Shown one piece after another: positions 33,855-42,661 of a stretch of DNA of 64,000 nucleotides. Position 1 is the stretch's first letter. Each line of letters begins with the position of its first letter. The position numbers and the translations under genes are program-made. Under the pieces are notes generated by a model. That model saw nothing but the letters and a program-made list of their open reading frames with translations, searched no databases and was not told where the DNA came from. This DNA is from Streptomyces sp. RFCAC02 (GTDB lineage: Bacteria; Actinomycetota; Actinomycetes; Streptomycetales; Streptomycetaceae), in NCBI RefSeq assembly GCF_004193175.1, contig NZ_SAUH01000001.1, forward strand, positions 1,343,501 to 1,407,500, given 5' to 3'.

Positions 33855-34673
33855 ATGGTCGGCGTGCGGGAAGGACTTCTGACGATCGGGCGGTTCGCCC
33901 GCCTGTGCCGGCTCAGTGTCAAGCAGTTGCGGCACTACGACGAGACGGGGCTGCTGACGCCCGTCCACGTGGACGCCCGTTCCGGCTACCGCTACTACGC
34001 GCCCGGGCAGGCGCCGGACGCCCTGACCATCGCCCTGCTGCGGGACATGGACCTGCCGCTGGCCGTGATCGCCCGGACGCTGGCCGCCGGGCCGGACGCG
34101 CGGGCGGCGATCCTGCGCGGTGAACGGGACCGGCTCGCCGAGCGGATCAGCAGGGACCGGGCACGGATCGCGATGCTGGAGCGGCTTGCGGACGGCGGCC
34201 TGCCCGGTTACGGGGTGACGGTGGGCGAGGAGCCGGAACGGCGGCTGGCCGTGGTGCGTACGGTCTGCGATCCCCCGGGCATCGGGGCGGCGGTCGGGGC
34301 GTGCGTGGGCCGGCTGCTGGCGGCGCTCGGCAGGGCGGGGACCGCCTGGAAGCCGCCATTGTGGGCGCTGTACCCGTTGGACGTGGACGAGGGGATGGAG
34401 ATCGGCGTCGCCGCACAGTGCCCGCAGGGGAACGGCGGGGTGCCCGGCGTCGCGTTCGAGACGCTGCCCGGCGGTCCTGTCGTCGAGACCGTGCACATCG
34501 GCTCCTACGCCGAACTCCCGCTCGCGCACACCGCTCTCTTCGCCGCGGTCCACGAGCGCGGTCTGCACCCGCGGGCGCCCGTGCGCGAGGGCTATCTCGT
34601 CGGTCCCGGAGAAGCGCCGGAGGAAGAGCTGATGACCAGACTCGTCGTACCCATCGAGGAGACCCCGGCATGA
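33855..34673 (+). CDS. MerR-family activator with GyrI-like ligand domain, 272 aa
   Basis: N-terminal MerR HTH: LTIGRFARLCRLSVKQLRHYDETGLLTPVHVDARSGYRYYAPGQ. After a coiled-coil (ERDRLAERISRDRARIAMLERL) comes a GyrI-like/effector-binding domain with VAAQCPQGNGGVPGVAFETLPGGPVVETVHIGSYAELPLAHTALFAAVHERGL and EGYLVGPGEAPEEELMTRLVVPI, as in BmrR. ATG 33855 follows GGGGGAGGG. The BtrH-like gene downstream overlaps by four bases and is therefore the likely target with the regulator itself. Confidence 0.92.
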   Translation: MVGVREGLLTIGRFARLCRLSVKQLRHYDETGLLTPVHVDARSGYRYYAPGQAPDALTIALLRDMDLPLAVIARTLAAGPDARAAILRGERDRLAERISRDRARIAMLERLADGGLPGYGVTVGEEPERRLAVVRTVCDPPGIGAAVGACVGRLLAALGRAGTAWKPPLWALYPLDVDEGMEIGVAAQCPQGNGGVPGVAFETLPGGPVVETVHIGSYAELPLAHTALFAAVHERGLHPRAPVREGYLVGPGEAPEEELMTRLVVPIEETPA

Positions 34674-35665
34674 CCATGGTGGCGGGCGTCGAGGCCCGCG
34701 ACACGCGGCACTGCGAGACGACGGCCCTCGGCGTACTGCTGCGGCACGAGGGGCTCGACCTGTCCGAGCCCATGCTGTTCGGCCTCGGCTCCGGCCTGTC
34801 GTTCATCCACTGGGACAGCAAGGCCATGGACCTCCCCTTCCTCGGGGGGCGCGTCAAGCCGTTCGAGCTGACGAGGAACCTGGCCGCCCGGCTCGGTCTC
34901 GGACTCGCCGTCCAGGAGACCGCCTCGCCCCGCAAGGCGTGGGCGAACGTGACGGCTGCCGTCGACGCCGGCCGCCCCGTCGGGCTCCAGCTCGACAGCC
35001 ACCACCTGGACCACTTCGAGCCGAAAGTGCGCTTCGGCGGCCACATCGTCGCCCTGCACGGCTACGACGACCGCGACGCCCACCTCGTGGACACGGCGCA
35101 GCAGGGCGGCATGGTGACGACGAGCCTGGCGTCCCTCGCCGCGGCCAGGGCGGCGCGCGGTCCGATGAGCGCGCGGCACCGGTCGTTCACCCTCACCGTG
35201 ACGGGCGCGCCGCCCGCGCCGCGCGACGTGCTCGTGCCCGCGATCACGGCGTGCGCCGACGCCTTCCTCGCCCCGCCCATCGCCAACATCGGGCACCGGG
35301 GCATCGACAGGGCGGCGACGCTGGTCCCCGCCTGGTTCCGGCGTGTGGCAGCGCCCGGGCGGGACCTGCCGCGGATCGCGTTCATGATGGAGGAGGCCGG
35401 CACCGGCGGCGCCCTGTTCCGCAACCTCTACCGCGACTTCCTCGCCGAGTGCGCCGCGCTGCTCGACAGCCCGCACCTGCGCACCGGCCACCGGCGGTAC
35501 GCCGAGGCGGCCGGGCTGTGGACGGAGACGGCGGCGCTGATAGCGGAGGCGGGCGGGACGGGTGACGAGCGGTGCCTCGCGCGGGCGGGCGAGGTCCTGC
35601 ACCGGATCGCGGAGCTGGAGCGCGAGGCCATGCGGGCGCTGAGCCGCCTCGCGGGCGACGCGTGA
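34670..35665 (+). CDS. BtrH-N/DUF4872 domain protein, 331 aa
   Basis: The N-terminal half resembles BtrH-type, papain-like acyltransferases: RHCETTALGVLLRHEGLDLSEPMLFGLGSGLSF with the conserved Cys of the nucleophile position, and GGHIVALHGYDDRDAHLVDTA with the His. The C-terminal half fits DUF4872. BtrH transfers an amino-acid side chain from an acyl carrier protein in butirosin synthesis; no such pathway is visible here, so the substrate is open. ATG 34670 overlaps the MerR stop (ATGA). The MerR/GyrI partner suggests induction by a small molecule. Confidence 0.8.
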   Translation: MTMVAGVEARDTRHCETTALGVLLRHEGLDLSEPMLFGLGSGLSFIHWDSKAMDLPFLGGRVKPFELTRNLAARLGLGLAVQETASPRKAWANVTAAVDAGRPVGLQLDSHHLDHFEPKVRFGGHIVALHGYDDRDAHLVDTAQQGGMVTTSLASLAAARAARGPMSARHRSFTLTVTGAPPAPRDVLVPAITACADAFLAPPIANIGHRGIDRAATLVPAWFRRVAAPGRDLPRIAFMMEEAGTGGALFRNLYRDFLAECAALLDSPHLRTGHRRYAEAAGLWTETAALIAEAGGTGDERCLARAGEVLHRIAELEREAMRALSRLAGDA

Positions 35666-35678
35666 CCCGGCGCCGGTG

Positions 35679-36836
35679 TCACACGGCCGGGCCCGCCAGG
35701 TGCGCCGTGTCGTTGACGCGGCGGACGCTCGTCGCGCCGTCCGGCCAGTACGCGATCTCCGACACGGCGGCCGGCGACAGCTCCAGGCGGAACATCGACG
35801 CCGGCGGCGCGCCGAGCGCCAGGCACAGCAGCGACTTGATCGGCGTGACATGGCTGACGACGAGGACGGTGCGGCCGGCGTAGCGGGCGATCGCCTTGTC
35901 GCGGGCGACGGCGGCGCGGCGGGCGACGGCGGTGAAGCTCTCGCCGCCGGTCGGCGCTGCCTCCCCCGGGGTGGCGAGCCAGGTGTCCAGGTCGGCGCCG
36001 AACCGCTCCTGGACCTCGGCGAACGTCAGGCCCTCCCAGGCGCCGAAGTCCGTCTCGCGCAGGTGGTCGTCGAAGCGGATCTCCAGGCCGAGGCGGACGG
36101 CGACGGCCTCGGCCGTCTCGCGGCAGCGGGCCAGCGGCGAGGAGACGACGCCCGCGATGCCGCCGCGCGCGGCGAGGGCGGCGGCGGCTGCCTCCGCCTG
36201 CCGCAGGCCGGTGTCGGTGAGGGACGGGTCGGAGCCGCCGCTGCCCGAGAACCGCTTCTCGGGGGTCAGCGCCGTCTCGCCGTGCCGCAGCAGCAGGAAC
36301 GTGGTGGCGGGCTCGTCGGCGCGGCCCCAGCCCACGGCCGGTGTCTCGGGCGCGGGCTCCTCGGCGACGGGACCCCGCTGACCCGCGCCGTCGCGGGGGC
36401 GCCACGTCTCGCCGCGCCGGCCGGCGTCCATCGCCTCGTTGGCGAGGCGGTCGGCGTGCTTGTTGCGCTCGCGGGGGATCCACTCGTAACTCACCGCGCC
36501 GGCCGGGAAGACGCCGCGCGCCTCGGTCGCGAGGGGCCGCATGTCGGGGTGCTTGATCTTCCAGCGGCCCGACATCTGCTCCACGACGAGCTTGGAGTCC
36601 ATACGGACGCGGACCGCCGCGTCCGGGGCGAGGGCGTGCGCGGCGCGCAGGCCCGCGATCAGGCCACGGTACTCGGCGACGTTGTTGGTGCAGGTGCCGA
36701 GGAACTCGGCGGTTTCGGCGAGGACTTCGCCGGTCACCGCGTCCATGACGACCGCGCCGTAGCCGGCCGGCCCCGGGTTGCCGCGGGAGCCGCCGTCCGC
36801 CTCGACGACGAGGCGGCGGCCACCGGGCGCCGTCAC
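35679..36836 (-). CDS. bifunctional RNase H / acid phosphatase, 385 aa
   Basis: The first 150 residues are RNase HI-like: LVVEADGGSRGNPGPAGYGAVV (catalytic Asp), ETAEFLGTCTNNVAEYRGLIAGL (Glu), RMDSKLVVEQMSG (Asp) and RNKHADRLANEA (Asp). The C-terminal 200 residues are a histidine phosphatase: LLLRHGETALTPEKRFSGSGGSDPSLTDTG and VVSSPLARCRETAEA, VVSHVTP. This fused form (as in mycobacterial Rv2228c-type proteins) is normal in actinobacteria; the phosphatase part is CobC-like. The stop of the zinc-ribbon gene overlaps its ATG at 36833-36836, so these form an operon with the Nif3-like gene. Confidence 0.95.
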   Translation of the reverse strand: MTAPGGRRLVVEADGGSRGNPGPAGYGAVVMDAVTGEVLAETAEFLGTCTNNVAEYRGLIAGLRAAHALAPDAAVRVRMDSKLVVEQMSGRWKIKHPDMRPLATEARGVFPAGAVSYEWIPRERNKHADRLANEAMDAGRRGETWRPRDGAGQRGPVAEEPAPETPAVGWGRADEPATTFLLLRHGETALTPEKRFSGSGGSDPSLTDTGLRQAEAAAAALAARGGIAGVVSSPLARCRETAEAVAVRLGLEIRFDDHLRETDFGAWEGLTFAEVQERFGADLDTWLATPGEAAPTGGESFTAVARRAAVARDKAIARYAGRTVLVVSHVTPIKSLLCLALGAPPASMFRLELSPAAVSEIAYWPDGATSVRRVNDTAHLAGPAV

Positions 36837-37576
36837 AGGCCGGACTCGGGGGTGCGCACGAGGATGCGGCTGCAGTTCTCGCAGCGCACGACGGCGTCGG
36901 CGGGGGCGGCGCGGACCTCGTTCAGCTCGGTGATGTCGAGTTCGAGGTGGCAGCCCTCGCAGCGGCGCTGGAACAGGCGGGCCGCGCCGACGCCGCCCTG
37001 CTGGCCGCGCAGCCGGTCGTACAGCTTCAGCAGGTCGGCGGGGATGTCCGCGGCGGCCTTGGCGCGGTCGGCGGTGACGGCCGTCGTCTCGGTGTCGATG
37101 CCGGCGGTGGCGGCGTCACGGCGCTCGGCGGCCGACGCGATGCCGCTCTCCAGCTCCGCGACGCGCCCGGCCAGTTCGGCGGCGCGGGTCTGGGCGGCCT
37201 CCAGGCGCTCCATGATCTCCAGGACGACGTTCTCCAGGTCGTCCTGGCGGCGCGCGAGGGACTCGATCTCGCTCTGCAGCCCGGCGAGGTCCTTCGGGTT
37301 GGTGACGAGGCCGGACTCCAGGCGCTGCCGGTCGCGTTCGGCGCGCTTGCGGACCTGGTCGACGTCCTGCTCGGCCTTGGTCTGCTCGCGCGCGGTGTCG
37401 CTCTCCTCGGTCCTGGCGGCGACGAGGAGGGCACGCTGCTGGGCGAGGTCGCTCTCCAGGGCGCGGATCTCGGCGTGCTCGGGGAGGGTGTCGCGGCGGT
37501 GCGCGAGCTGGGTCAGCCGGACGTCCAGGGCCTGGACGTCAAGCAGCCGGATCTGGTCGGCGGGCGCGGCGTTCAG
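36833..37576 (-). CDS. C4-type zinc-ribbon coiled-coil protein with CTG start, 247 aa
   Basis: A long coiled coil (residues 15-170, heptad-like with RxExxLARRQDDLENVVLEIMERLEAAQ) is followed by a C4 zinc ribbon CEGCHLELDITELNEVRAAPADAVVRCENCSRIL. This is the conserved actinobacterial family found next to RNase H/phosphatase (Rv2229c-type). The best start is CTG 37576: it yields LNAAPADQIRLLDVQALDVRL, the family N-terminus, overlaps the Nif3 stop as CTGA, and has AAGGAG seven bases upstream. No ATG or GTG in this frame lies near. Function unknown; possible nucleic-acid binding. Confidence 0.9.
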   Translation of the reverse strand: MNAAPADQIRLLDVQALDVRLTQLAHRRDTLPEHAEIRALESDLAQQRALLVAARTEESDTAREQTKAEQDVDQVRKRAERDRQRLESGLVTNPKDLAGLQSEIESLARRQDDLENVVLEIMERLEAAQTRAAELAGRVAELESGIASAAERRDAATAGIDTETTAVTADRAKAAADIPADLLKLYDRLRGQQGGVGAARLFQRRCEGCHLELDITELNEVRAAPADAVVRCENCSRILVRTPESGL

Positions 37577-38451
37577 TTGGGGGCTCCTTCGGTCGTGCCG
37601 GGGGCGCGGGTGGTGTGCGGGGACGGGGCGGCCCGGTGGACGGTCCACGGGTCGGTGACGCGGTGCGAGACGTGGGTGCGCAGGTCCCAGCCGGCCCGGT
37701 CGGCGACGGCGTCGAGCTGGGCGGCGGCCTGCGCGCACCAGGGCCACTCGGTGGCCCAGTGGGCGGCGTCGACGAGGACGAGCGGCGAGTGCTCGCCGGC
37801 CTCGGACGCCGGGTGGTGGCGCAGGTCGGCGGTGAGGTACGCGTCGACGCCGGCCGCCCGTACGGCGTCGAACAGGCTGTCGCCGGAGCCGCCGCAGACG
37901 GCGACCGTGCGGACGGCCGGGCCGCCGGCGGGTCCGGCGGCGCGGATCCCCTGCGCGGTGGCGGGGAGGCGTGCGGCGGCCAGCTCGGCGAACTCGGCGA
38001 CGCTCAGGGGCCGTTCGAGCTCGCCGACGCGGCCCAGGCCCCGGCGGCCCGCCGGGTCGCCGGGGTCGGGCACGAGGGGTCCCGTGACGCGCAGCCCGAG
38101 GGCGGCGGCGAGGGCGTCGGAGACGCCGGGGTCGGCGCGGTCCGCGTTGGTGTGGGCGACGTGGAGGGCGATCCCGTTGCGGATGAGCGTGTGCACGACG
38201 CGGCCCTTGAACGTGTCGGCCGCGACGGTCGTGGTGCCCCGCAGGTAGAGCGGGTGGTGGGTGACGAGGAGGTCGGCGCCGAGGCCGACGGCCTCGTCCA
38301 CGACCGCGGCGACCGGGTCGACGGCGAACAGCACCCGCCGGACCTCGGCGTCCGGGTCACCGCAGACCGGGCCGACGGCGTCCCAGCTCTCGGCCCGTTC
38401 GCGGGGCCAGAGGGTGTCGAGGGCGGCGGTCACGTCGGAGAGTCGGGGCAC
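37573..38451 (-). CDS. Nif3-like dinuclear metal protein, 292 aa
   Basis: LSDVTAALDTLWPRERAESWDAVGPVCGDPDAEVRRVLFAVD, LLVTHHPLYLRG (metal-binding HH), HTNADRADPGVSDALA and a C-terminal TADLRHHPASEAGEHSPLVLVDAAHWATE are the Nif3/YbgI signature with all metal ligands. In this family a small ferredoxin-like insert is common and length is right. GTG 38451 is the start. It belongs to the operon with zinc-ribbon and RNase H genes. Molecular function in vivo unknown; a GTP cyclohydrolase-like role has been proposed for the family. Confidence 0.93.
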   Translation of the reverse strand: MPRLSDVTAALDTLWPRERAESWDAVGPVCGDPDAEVRRVLFAVDPVAAVVDEAVGLGADLLVTHHPLYLRGTTTVAADTFKGRVVHTLIRNGIALHVAHTNADRADPGVSDALAAALGLRVTGPLVPDPGDPAGRRGLGRVGELERPLSVAEFAELAAARLPATAQGIRAAGPAGGPAVRTVAVCGGSGDSLFDAVRAAGVDAYLTADLRHHPASEAGEHSPLVLVDAAHWATEWPWCAQAAAQLDAVADRAGWDLRTHVSHRVTDPWTVHRAAPSPHTTRAPGTTEGAPN

Positions 38452-38577
38452 GCGCCCAGGCTACCCGCCTCCCGGGAACGCGCGTCCGGGGAACCGTTCC
38501 GCTCCCCCGGCGGTGGTGCGGCGGCGCGCGGGGCGTGCCCGGCGCTCACCCTTGCGTGTGAAGGGTGACCGGCGGAG

Positions 38578-38607
38578 TTGTCCGGCCGGGTGCGCGCTGC
38601 CTAGCGT
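38578..38607 (+). promoter_or_regulatory. candidate promoter of the hypothetical propeller-like gene
   Basis: TTGTCC (38578-38583) and TAGCGT (38602-38607) make a -35/-10 pair with an 18-bp spacer, about 75 bp before the ATG at 38681. A 13-bp direct repeat CTTGTCCGGTTCC occurs twice in the leader between them and the start (about 38612 and 38635). Confidence 0.45.
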
Positions 38608-38680
38608 CCCCCTTGTCCGGTTCCGTCTTCCCCACTTGTCCGGTTCCGGGTGGTGTTTCCCACAGCAGCGAGGAGATCCG

Positions 38681-39862
38681 ATGTCGGTCACGGCGTCCCT
38701 GCCGGGCCTGCGGTCCACGCCCCTGGTCATCGCCGCGGACGGTTCGTACGCGGCCAGGCTCGTCGCGGGCGACGGCCGCGACGGCTGGTACCCGGAGCGG
38801 TGGACGCTCGACGGGCCCGAACCGTACGCGGTCCGGCTGCCCGGCACGCAGCCCGAGGAGCCGGACAGCGCGCTGATGCCGCTCGCGGACGGGCGGGTGC
38901 TGATCGGGCGGCGCGCCGACGGGCGGTGCCACTTCTCGCTGCTGTACCCGTCGGGTCCCGAGACGGGCGAACTGCCGCTCGGCTCCGTCGAGTGCGCGGG
39001 GCTGACGCTGGTCCCGCCCGCGCCGGACGGGACCCGGGTGTACGCGCTGGTGCCGCGCGTCCCGGTGCACGCGGGCGACGAGGTCGCGGGCACGGCGCTG
39101 TGGCTGGTGTGCGGCGGCGCGTACGGCCCGGAGCTGGTCACCGTGCTCGCGGGGCGCTGCTCGGGCGGCGCCTGGCTGGACCGGCACGGGCGTCTGCTGG
39201 CGCTGGACCGCACGGACGCCCTCGGCCGCACGCGCGCCGTCACCGTGGACGTGGAGCACGGCGGCGAGCCGGCGGAGCTGCTGCGGATCGCGGAGGGCAG
39301 CAACGACCGGCTGCTGCTCGCCGATCCGGACAGCGGGCTGCTCGTGGTGCGTTCGGACGCGCCGGGCGGGGAGCGCGTGGGGTGGGGGGTGCTGGGCAGC
39401 CGGCGTCCCGTGCGGTTCCCGGAGGCGCTGCGGGAGGACGACGGGATGCGGGTGGTGCCGTTCGCCGCGCAGCCGGGGCAGGTGCTGGTGCCGGAGGACT
39501 GCGGGGTCGCGGTGCGTGTGGCGACGCCGGAGGCGCAGTGGGTGGGCGTGTGGCGGCCGGGGCAGCGGGAGATGCGGCATCTGGCGGCCCCCGTCGGGTG
39601 GTTGGCGGGCGCGGGGCGGTGGACGGCGGACGGTGAGCTGCTGCTGCCGTTCAGTACGCCGCAGGTGCCGTGCGGGCTGGCGCGGCTCTCGGTGCCGGCG
39701 GAGCGGGGGGCGCGCGCGCCGCGGGTCCACGAGCCCGAGGCGGTCGCGGCGCCGCCCGTGACCGATCCCGGGTACGGGCCGTACGGCGATCCGGCACCGG
39801 GCGCCCGGCCGGTGACGAAACCGGTGCCGCTCCAGCAGGCGCCCCTGGACCAGACCGGATGA
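38681..39862 (+). CDS. conserved hypothetical, possible beta-propeller, 393 aa
   Basis: ATG 38681 follows AGGAG. The protein has repeated short beta-type blocks of the form LxxLxDGRxLxGR, RxYALVP, AWLDRHGRLLALDR, LLLADPDSGLLVV, which suggest a six- or seven-bladed propeller, and a Pro-rich tail (VTDPGYGPYGDPAPGARPVTKPVPLQQ). There is no signal peptide, so it is cytoplasmic. The gene is followed by a SAM-dependent methyltransferase gene 75 bp on. I do not recognise a named family. Confidence 0.7.
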   Translation: MSVTASLPGLRSTPLVIAADGSYAARLVAGDGRDGWYPERWTLDGPEPYAVRLPGTQPEEPDSALMPLADGRVLIGRRADGRCHFSLLYPSGPETGELPLGSVECAGLTLVPPAPDGTRVYALVPRVPVHAGDEVAGTALWLVCGGAYGPELVTVLAGRCSGGAWLDRHGRLLALDRTDALGRTRAVTVDVEHGGEPAELLRIAEGSNDRLLLADPDSGLLVVRSDAPGGERVGWGVLGSRRPVRFPEALREDDGMRVVPFAAQPGQVLVPEDCGVAVRVATPEAQWVGVWRPGQREMRHLAAPVGWLAGAGRWTADGELLLPFSTPQVPCGLARLSVPAERGARAPRVHEPEAVAAPPVTDPGYGPYGDPAPGARPVTKPVPLQQAPLDQTG

Positions 39863-39937
39863 CGCACCCCCCGTGCGCGCCGCCGCCGGACCGTACGGCA
39901 GCATGTCCCGGACAGGCCGGGTACCACAGGGGGCAGC

Positions 39938-40591
39938 GTGGCCGAGGACATGCCGAAGGACGCCAGGGTGTCCGCCGCCTTCGAGGCGGCGAAGGGCTTC
40001 ATGCCGCCCGGTGAGGACGCCGCCCTGTACGCGGCGGCCCGCGATGCGGCGCGGCTCGGCCTCCCGCTGCTGGAGATCGGCACCTACTGCGGCAAGTCGA
40101 CGCTCCTCCTCGCGGACGCGGCCCGTGCCGCCGGCACCGTGGTCGTCACCGTGGACCACCACCGGGGCAGCGAGGAGCAGCAGCCGGGCGAGGAGTACCA
40201 CGACGAGGACCTCCTCGACGCGGCGGACCGGGCGCGGATGGACACGCTGCCGGAGTTCCGGCGCACGATCGCCGCGGCCGGCCTGGAGGACCATGTGATC
40301 GCGGTCGTCGGCCGTTCCGCGCGGGCGGCGGCGGCGCTCGGGGGCCGGTTCGGCCTGGTGTTCGTCGACGGCGGCCACACGGACGCCGCCGCGACGGCCG
40401 ACTACGAGGGCTGGGCGCCGAAGCTCGCCGTCGGTGGGCTCCTGGTGATCCACGACGTCTTCCCCGACCCGGCGGACGGTGGCCGCGCGCCGTACCGGAT
40501 CTGGCGGCGGGCGGTGGACTCGGGCGCGTTCGAGGAGGCCGGCGGCCGTGCTTCACTGCGTGTCCTGCGGCGTACGGGGGCCGGCGTCTGA
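39938..40591 (+). CDS. class I SAM-dependent methyltransferase, 217 aa
   Basis: GLPLLEIGTYCGKSTLLLADAARAAGTVVVTVDHHRGSEEQQPG is a SAM-binding motif I with motif II as in the CmcI/class-24-type methyltransferases, followed by FGLVFVDGGHTDAAATADYEGWAPKLAVGGLLVIHDVF, the acidic-His motif of this group. GTG 39938 fits. The substrate is unknown. It is commonly found in the same neighbourhood in streptomycetes. Confidence 0.85.
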   Translation: MAEDMPKDARVSAAFEAAKGFMPPGEDAALYAAARDAARLGLPLLEIGTYCGKSTLLLADAARAAGTVVVTVDHHRGSEEQQPGEEYHDEDLLDAADRARMDTLPEFRRTIAAAGLEDHVIAVVGRSARAAAALGGRFGLVFVDGGHTDAAATADYEGWAPKLAVGGLLVIHDVFPDPADGGRAPYRIWRRAVDSGAFEEAGGRASLRVLRRTGAGV

Positions 40592-40751
40592 CCGGCGTGG
40601 GGGAACCGTGGTGCACATCACGGCGTCATCACAAGCGTGTCGTGTAGGAAACAGTCCCCACTCCCCGGACCACCGGCACCTGCGGCGTCCCTAGGATGGG
40701 GCGCGCCCCACCCGACCAGACCATGACGACGAGAACGACGAAGGATCTGAC

Positions 40752-41525
40752 GTGAACAACCGCTCGCTCTCCCGAGGCGACGCAGTAGTGATCGGAGCAG
40801 CGGTCCTGCTCTTCATCGCCTCATTCCTCGACACGTACACAGTGGACTACGGGGACTACGGCGGCGGCAGCGATGGCGTGAACGCCTGGGAGTCCGACAT
40901 CTTCCCCGTCCTGCCGTCGGTCTACCTGGCCGGCATCCTGGGCGCGGCGGCGATCGCCATCTCCCGCTTCATCCCGAACCGTGAGCGCCAGTTCGGCGGT
41001 CTGCGCCTGGACCAGTGGGGCATCGCCCTCACGGTGACCTCCGCGTGGGCGGCCCTGTGGTCGCTGGGCGGCGGCTTCGGCGCCGACGTCGGCGTGGGCC
41101 TGATCATCGGCCTGCTCGCGGCGCTGGCGCTGGCGGCGGTCGCCGTGCTGACGCCGCTGGTCCCGGGTCTCCAGGCGCCGCTGACGGGCGCCCCGCGGCC
41201 GCAGGGCTACGGCCAGCAGCAGCCGTACGGCGGGCAGCCCGGCTACGGCTACCCGGCGCCCGGCACCCAGGGCGGCTACCCCGCCACCCAGGCCGCCCCG
41301 GCCACCCCGGCCCCGGCCGGCGGCTCGGACTTCCAGCCGTTCTGGTTCGCCGTCCCGGCGGCCCGTCCGCTGTACGGCGAGGACGGCGCGCCGACGCCGA
41401 TCGCCGAACTGGCGCCCGGCACCTGGTACCTGGCGGTGGAGCAGCGCGGGCAGCAGCTCGTGGCGCAGACGCAGGACGGCCGCCGCGGCGTCCTGCAGGA
41501 CACCTCCGGCATCCAGCGCGGCTGA
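40752..41525 (+). CDS. DUF5336-type membrane protein with Gly/Tyr-rich linker, 257 aa
   Basis: Four hydrophobic segments occupy the first 140 residues (VVIGAAVLLFIASFL, LAGILGAAAIAISRF, IALTVTSAWAALWSL, LIIGLLAALALAAVAVLTPL). A low-complexity linker follows (PQGYGQQQPYGGQPGYGYPAPG), then a C-terminal domain PFWFAVPAARPLYGEDG...WYLAVEQRGQQLVAQTQDGRRGVLQDTSGIQRG, which looks like a small beta-domain. GTG 40752 is the start after GAAGGATCTGAC. Function unknown; similar proteins are widespread in Streptomyces. Confidence 0.8.
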   Translation: MNNRSLSRGDAVVIGAAVLLFIASFLDTYTVDYGDYGGGSDGVNAWESDIFPVLPSVYLAGILGAAAIAISRFIPNRERQFGGLRLDQWGIALTVTSAWAALWSLGGGFGADVGVGLIIGLLAALALAAVAVLTPLVPGLQAPLTGAPRPQGYGQQQPYGGQPGYGYPAPGTQGGYPATQAAPATPAPAGGSDFQPFWFAVPAARPLYGEDGAPTPIAELAPGTWYLAVEQRGQQLVAQTQDGRRGVLQDTSGIQRG

Positions 41526-41540
41526 CCGGAAGCAGCACAC

Positions 41541-41574
41541 GGAGCGGCGGTGGTCCCCGGACCACCGCCGCTCC
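41541..41574. terminator. 16-bp perfect hairpin between convergent genes
   Basis: GGAGCGGCGGTGGTCC (41541-41556) and GGACCACCGCCGCTCC (41559-41574) pair perfectly; with a realistic tetraloop or larger this is a 14-bp stem. It lies between the DUF5336 stop and the stop of the convergent nucleotidyltransferase, a bidirectional terminator. Confidence 0.85.
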
Positions 41575-41579
41575 GGCGT

Positions 41580-42425
41580 TCAGCCGGGCAGGCGGAGGGA
41601 CAGGTCGAGGACCACGGCGGTGAACGCGATGGCGTCACGGACCCGCACGACCGGATCGGCACCGTAGGGGGACGGGCCGGTGGCCGTGCCGTGGCGCAGG
41701 CGCAGTGCCTCGTCGATGACGGGGTGCCACACGCTGTCGAGGACGGCGCGGGCGTGCCGGCCGGCGCCGCTCTTGGACGTGGAACGCCCGGTGGCCAGGA
41801 GGTGGTACAGGCGCGCCATGCCGAGGACGCACCACTCGGTGATCTGTGCGGAGAGCGCGGCGGCGCGCTCCTCGGGGAGCCCCGGCAGGGCGTCGGCGGC
41901 GGCGCGGACGCGCTCCAGGGTGGGCCGCCAGTACGTGTCGAGGTTGTCCCGGGTGAAGGCGCGCAGGCCGGCGGGGTCGTCATGGACGTCGGCCGGGGTG
42001 AGGCGCGGTCCGCGCAGGGCGATGGCCCGGTGGGCGAGTTCGTGCCAGGTGACGGGGTCGAGGCCGTGCCGGGCGGCCGGTTCGTGACGCCACTCGGCGA
42101 CGCAGGGCACGTCCGGGCAGACGGCGGGCGGGGCGGCCAAGTCCGCGCGGGTGATGTGGAACCCGTCGAAGTACGGGCGGGGGTGGGCGTCCCGCAGCCC
42201 GTCGAGGACGCTCCCCAGCAGGGCGGTCTCGTCGGGCGAGGGACGGTGGCGGAGGACGGCCGCGAAATCGATGTCGCTGTGCCCCGGACAGTAGTCCCCG
42301 TACGTCGGCGAGCCGTGGATGTACAGCCCTTCGACGAGCCCGGGGACGGCCCGGTCGGCGAGCCGCAGATACGACTCGGCGGACCGCAGGATCTCCGGAT
42401 GCGGGGCGGGATCGGGCAGTTGCAC
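41580..42425 (-). CDS. AadA-like nucleotidyltransferase, 281 aa
   Basis: GLYIHGSPTYGDYCPGHSDIDFAAVLRHRP is the polymerase-beta-type nucleotidyltransferase motif GSxxxGD...SDIDF with both Asp residues. The C-terminal helical part (RDNLDTYWRPTLERVRAAADALP, EWCVLGMARLYHLLATGR, KSGAGRHA) resembles the DUF4111 domain of AadA streptomycin/spectinomycin adenylyltransferases. Resistance function is possible but unproven; many actinobacterial homologues have unknown substrates. Start ATG 42425. Confidence 0.8.
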   Translation of the reverse strand: MQLPDPAPHPEILRSAESYLRLADRAVPGLVEGLYIHGSPTYGDYCPGHSDIDFAAVLRHRPSPDETALLGSVLDGLRDAHPRPYFDGFHITRADLAAPPAVCPDVPCVAEWRHEPAARHGLDPVTWHELAHRAIALRGPRLTPADVHDDPAGLRAFTRDNLDTYWRPTLERVRAAADALPGLPEERAAALSAQITEWCVLGMARLYHLLATGRSTSKSGAGRHARAVLDSVWHPVIDEALRLRHGTATGPSPYGADPVVRVRDAIAFTAVVLDLSLRLPG

Positions 42426-42661
42426 GGGAGGCTCCTGGATCGGCCGGGTCGGCTCGGCGGGGACGGTGCGACAAGCATCGCCGACGGGTGCTTCCCTGTC
42501 CCGGCCGCGTGTGGTGCCTCGGGGTCGGGGTTTCGGGAGGTCCCGTCGTGGGCGATGAGTTCCGGCCGGTGTCGGAGTCTCCTCTGCGAACGCCCCGCCG
42601 GGCGGAGGTCTGTTCCGGTGTGGGTGTGGCCAAGTGTCGTTCGATACAGGAGTTCCTTCCC

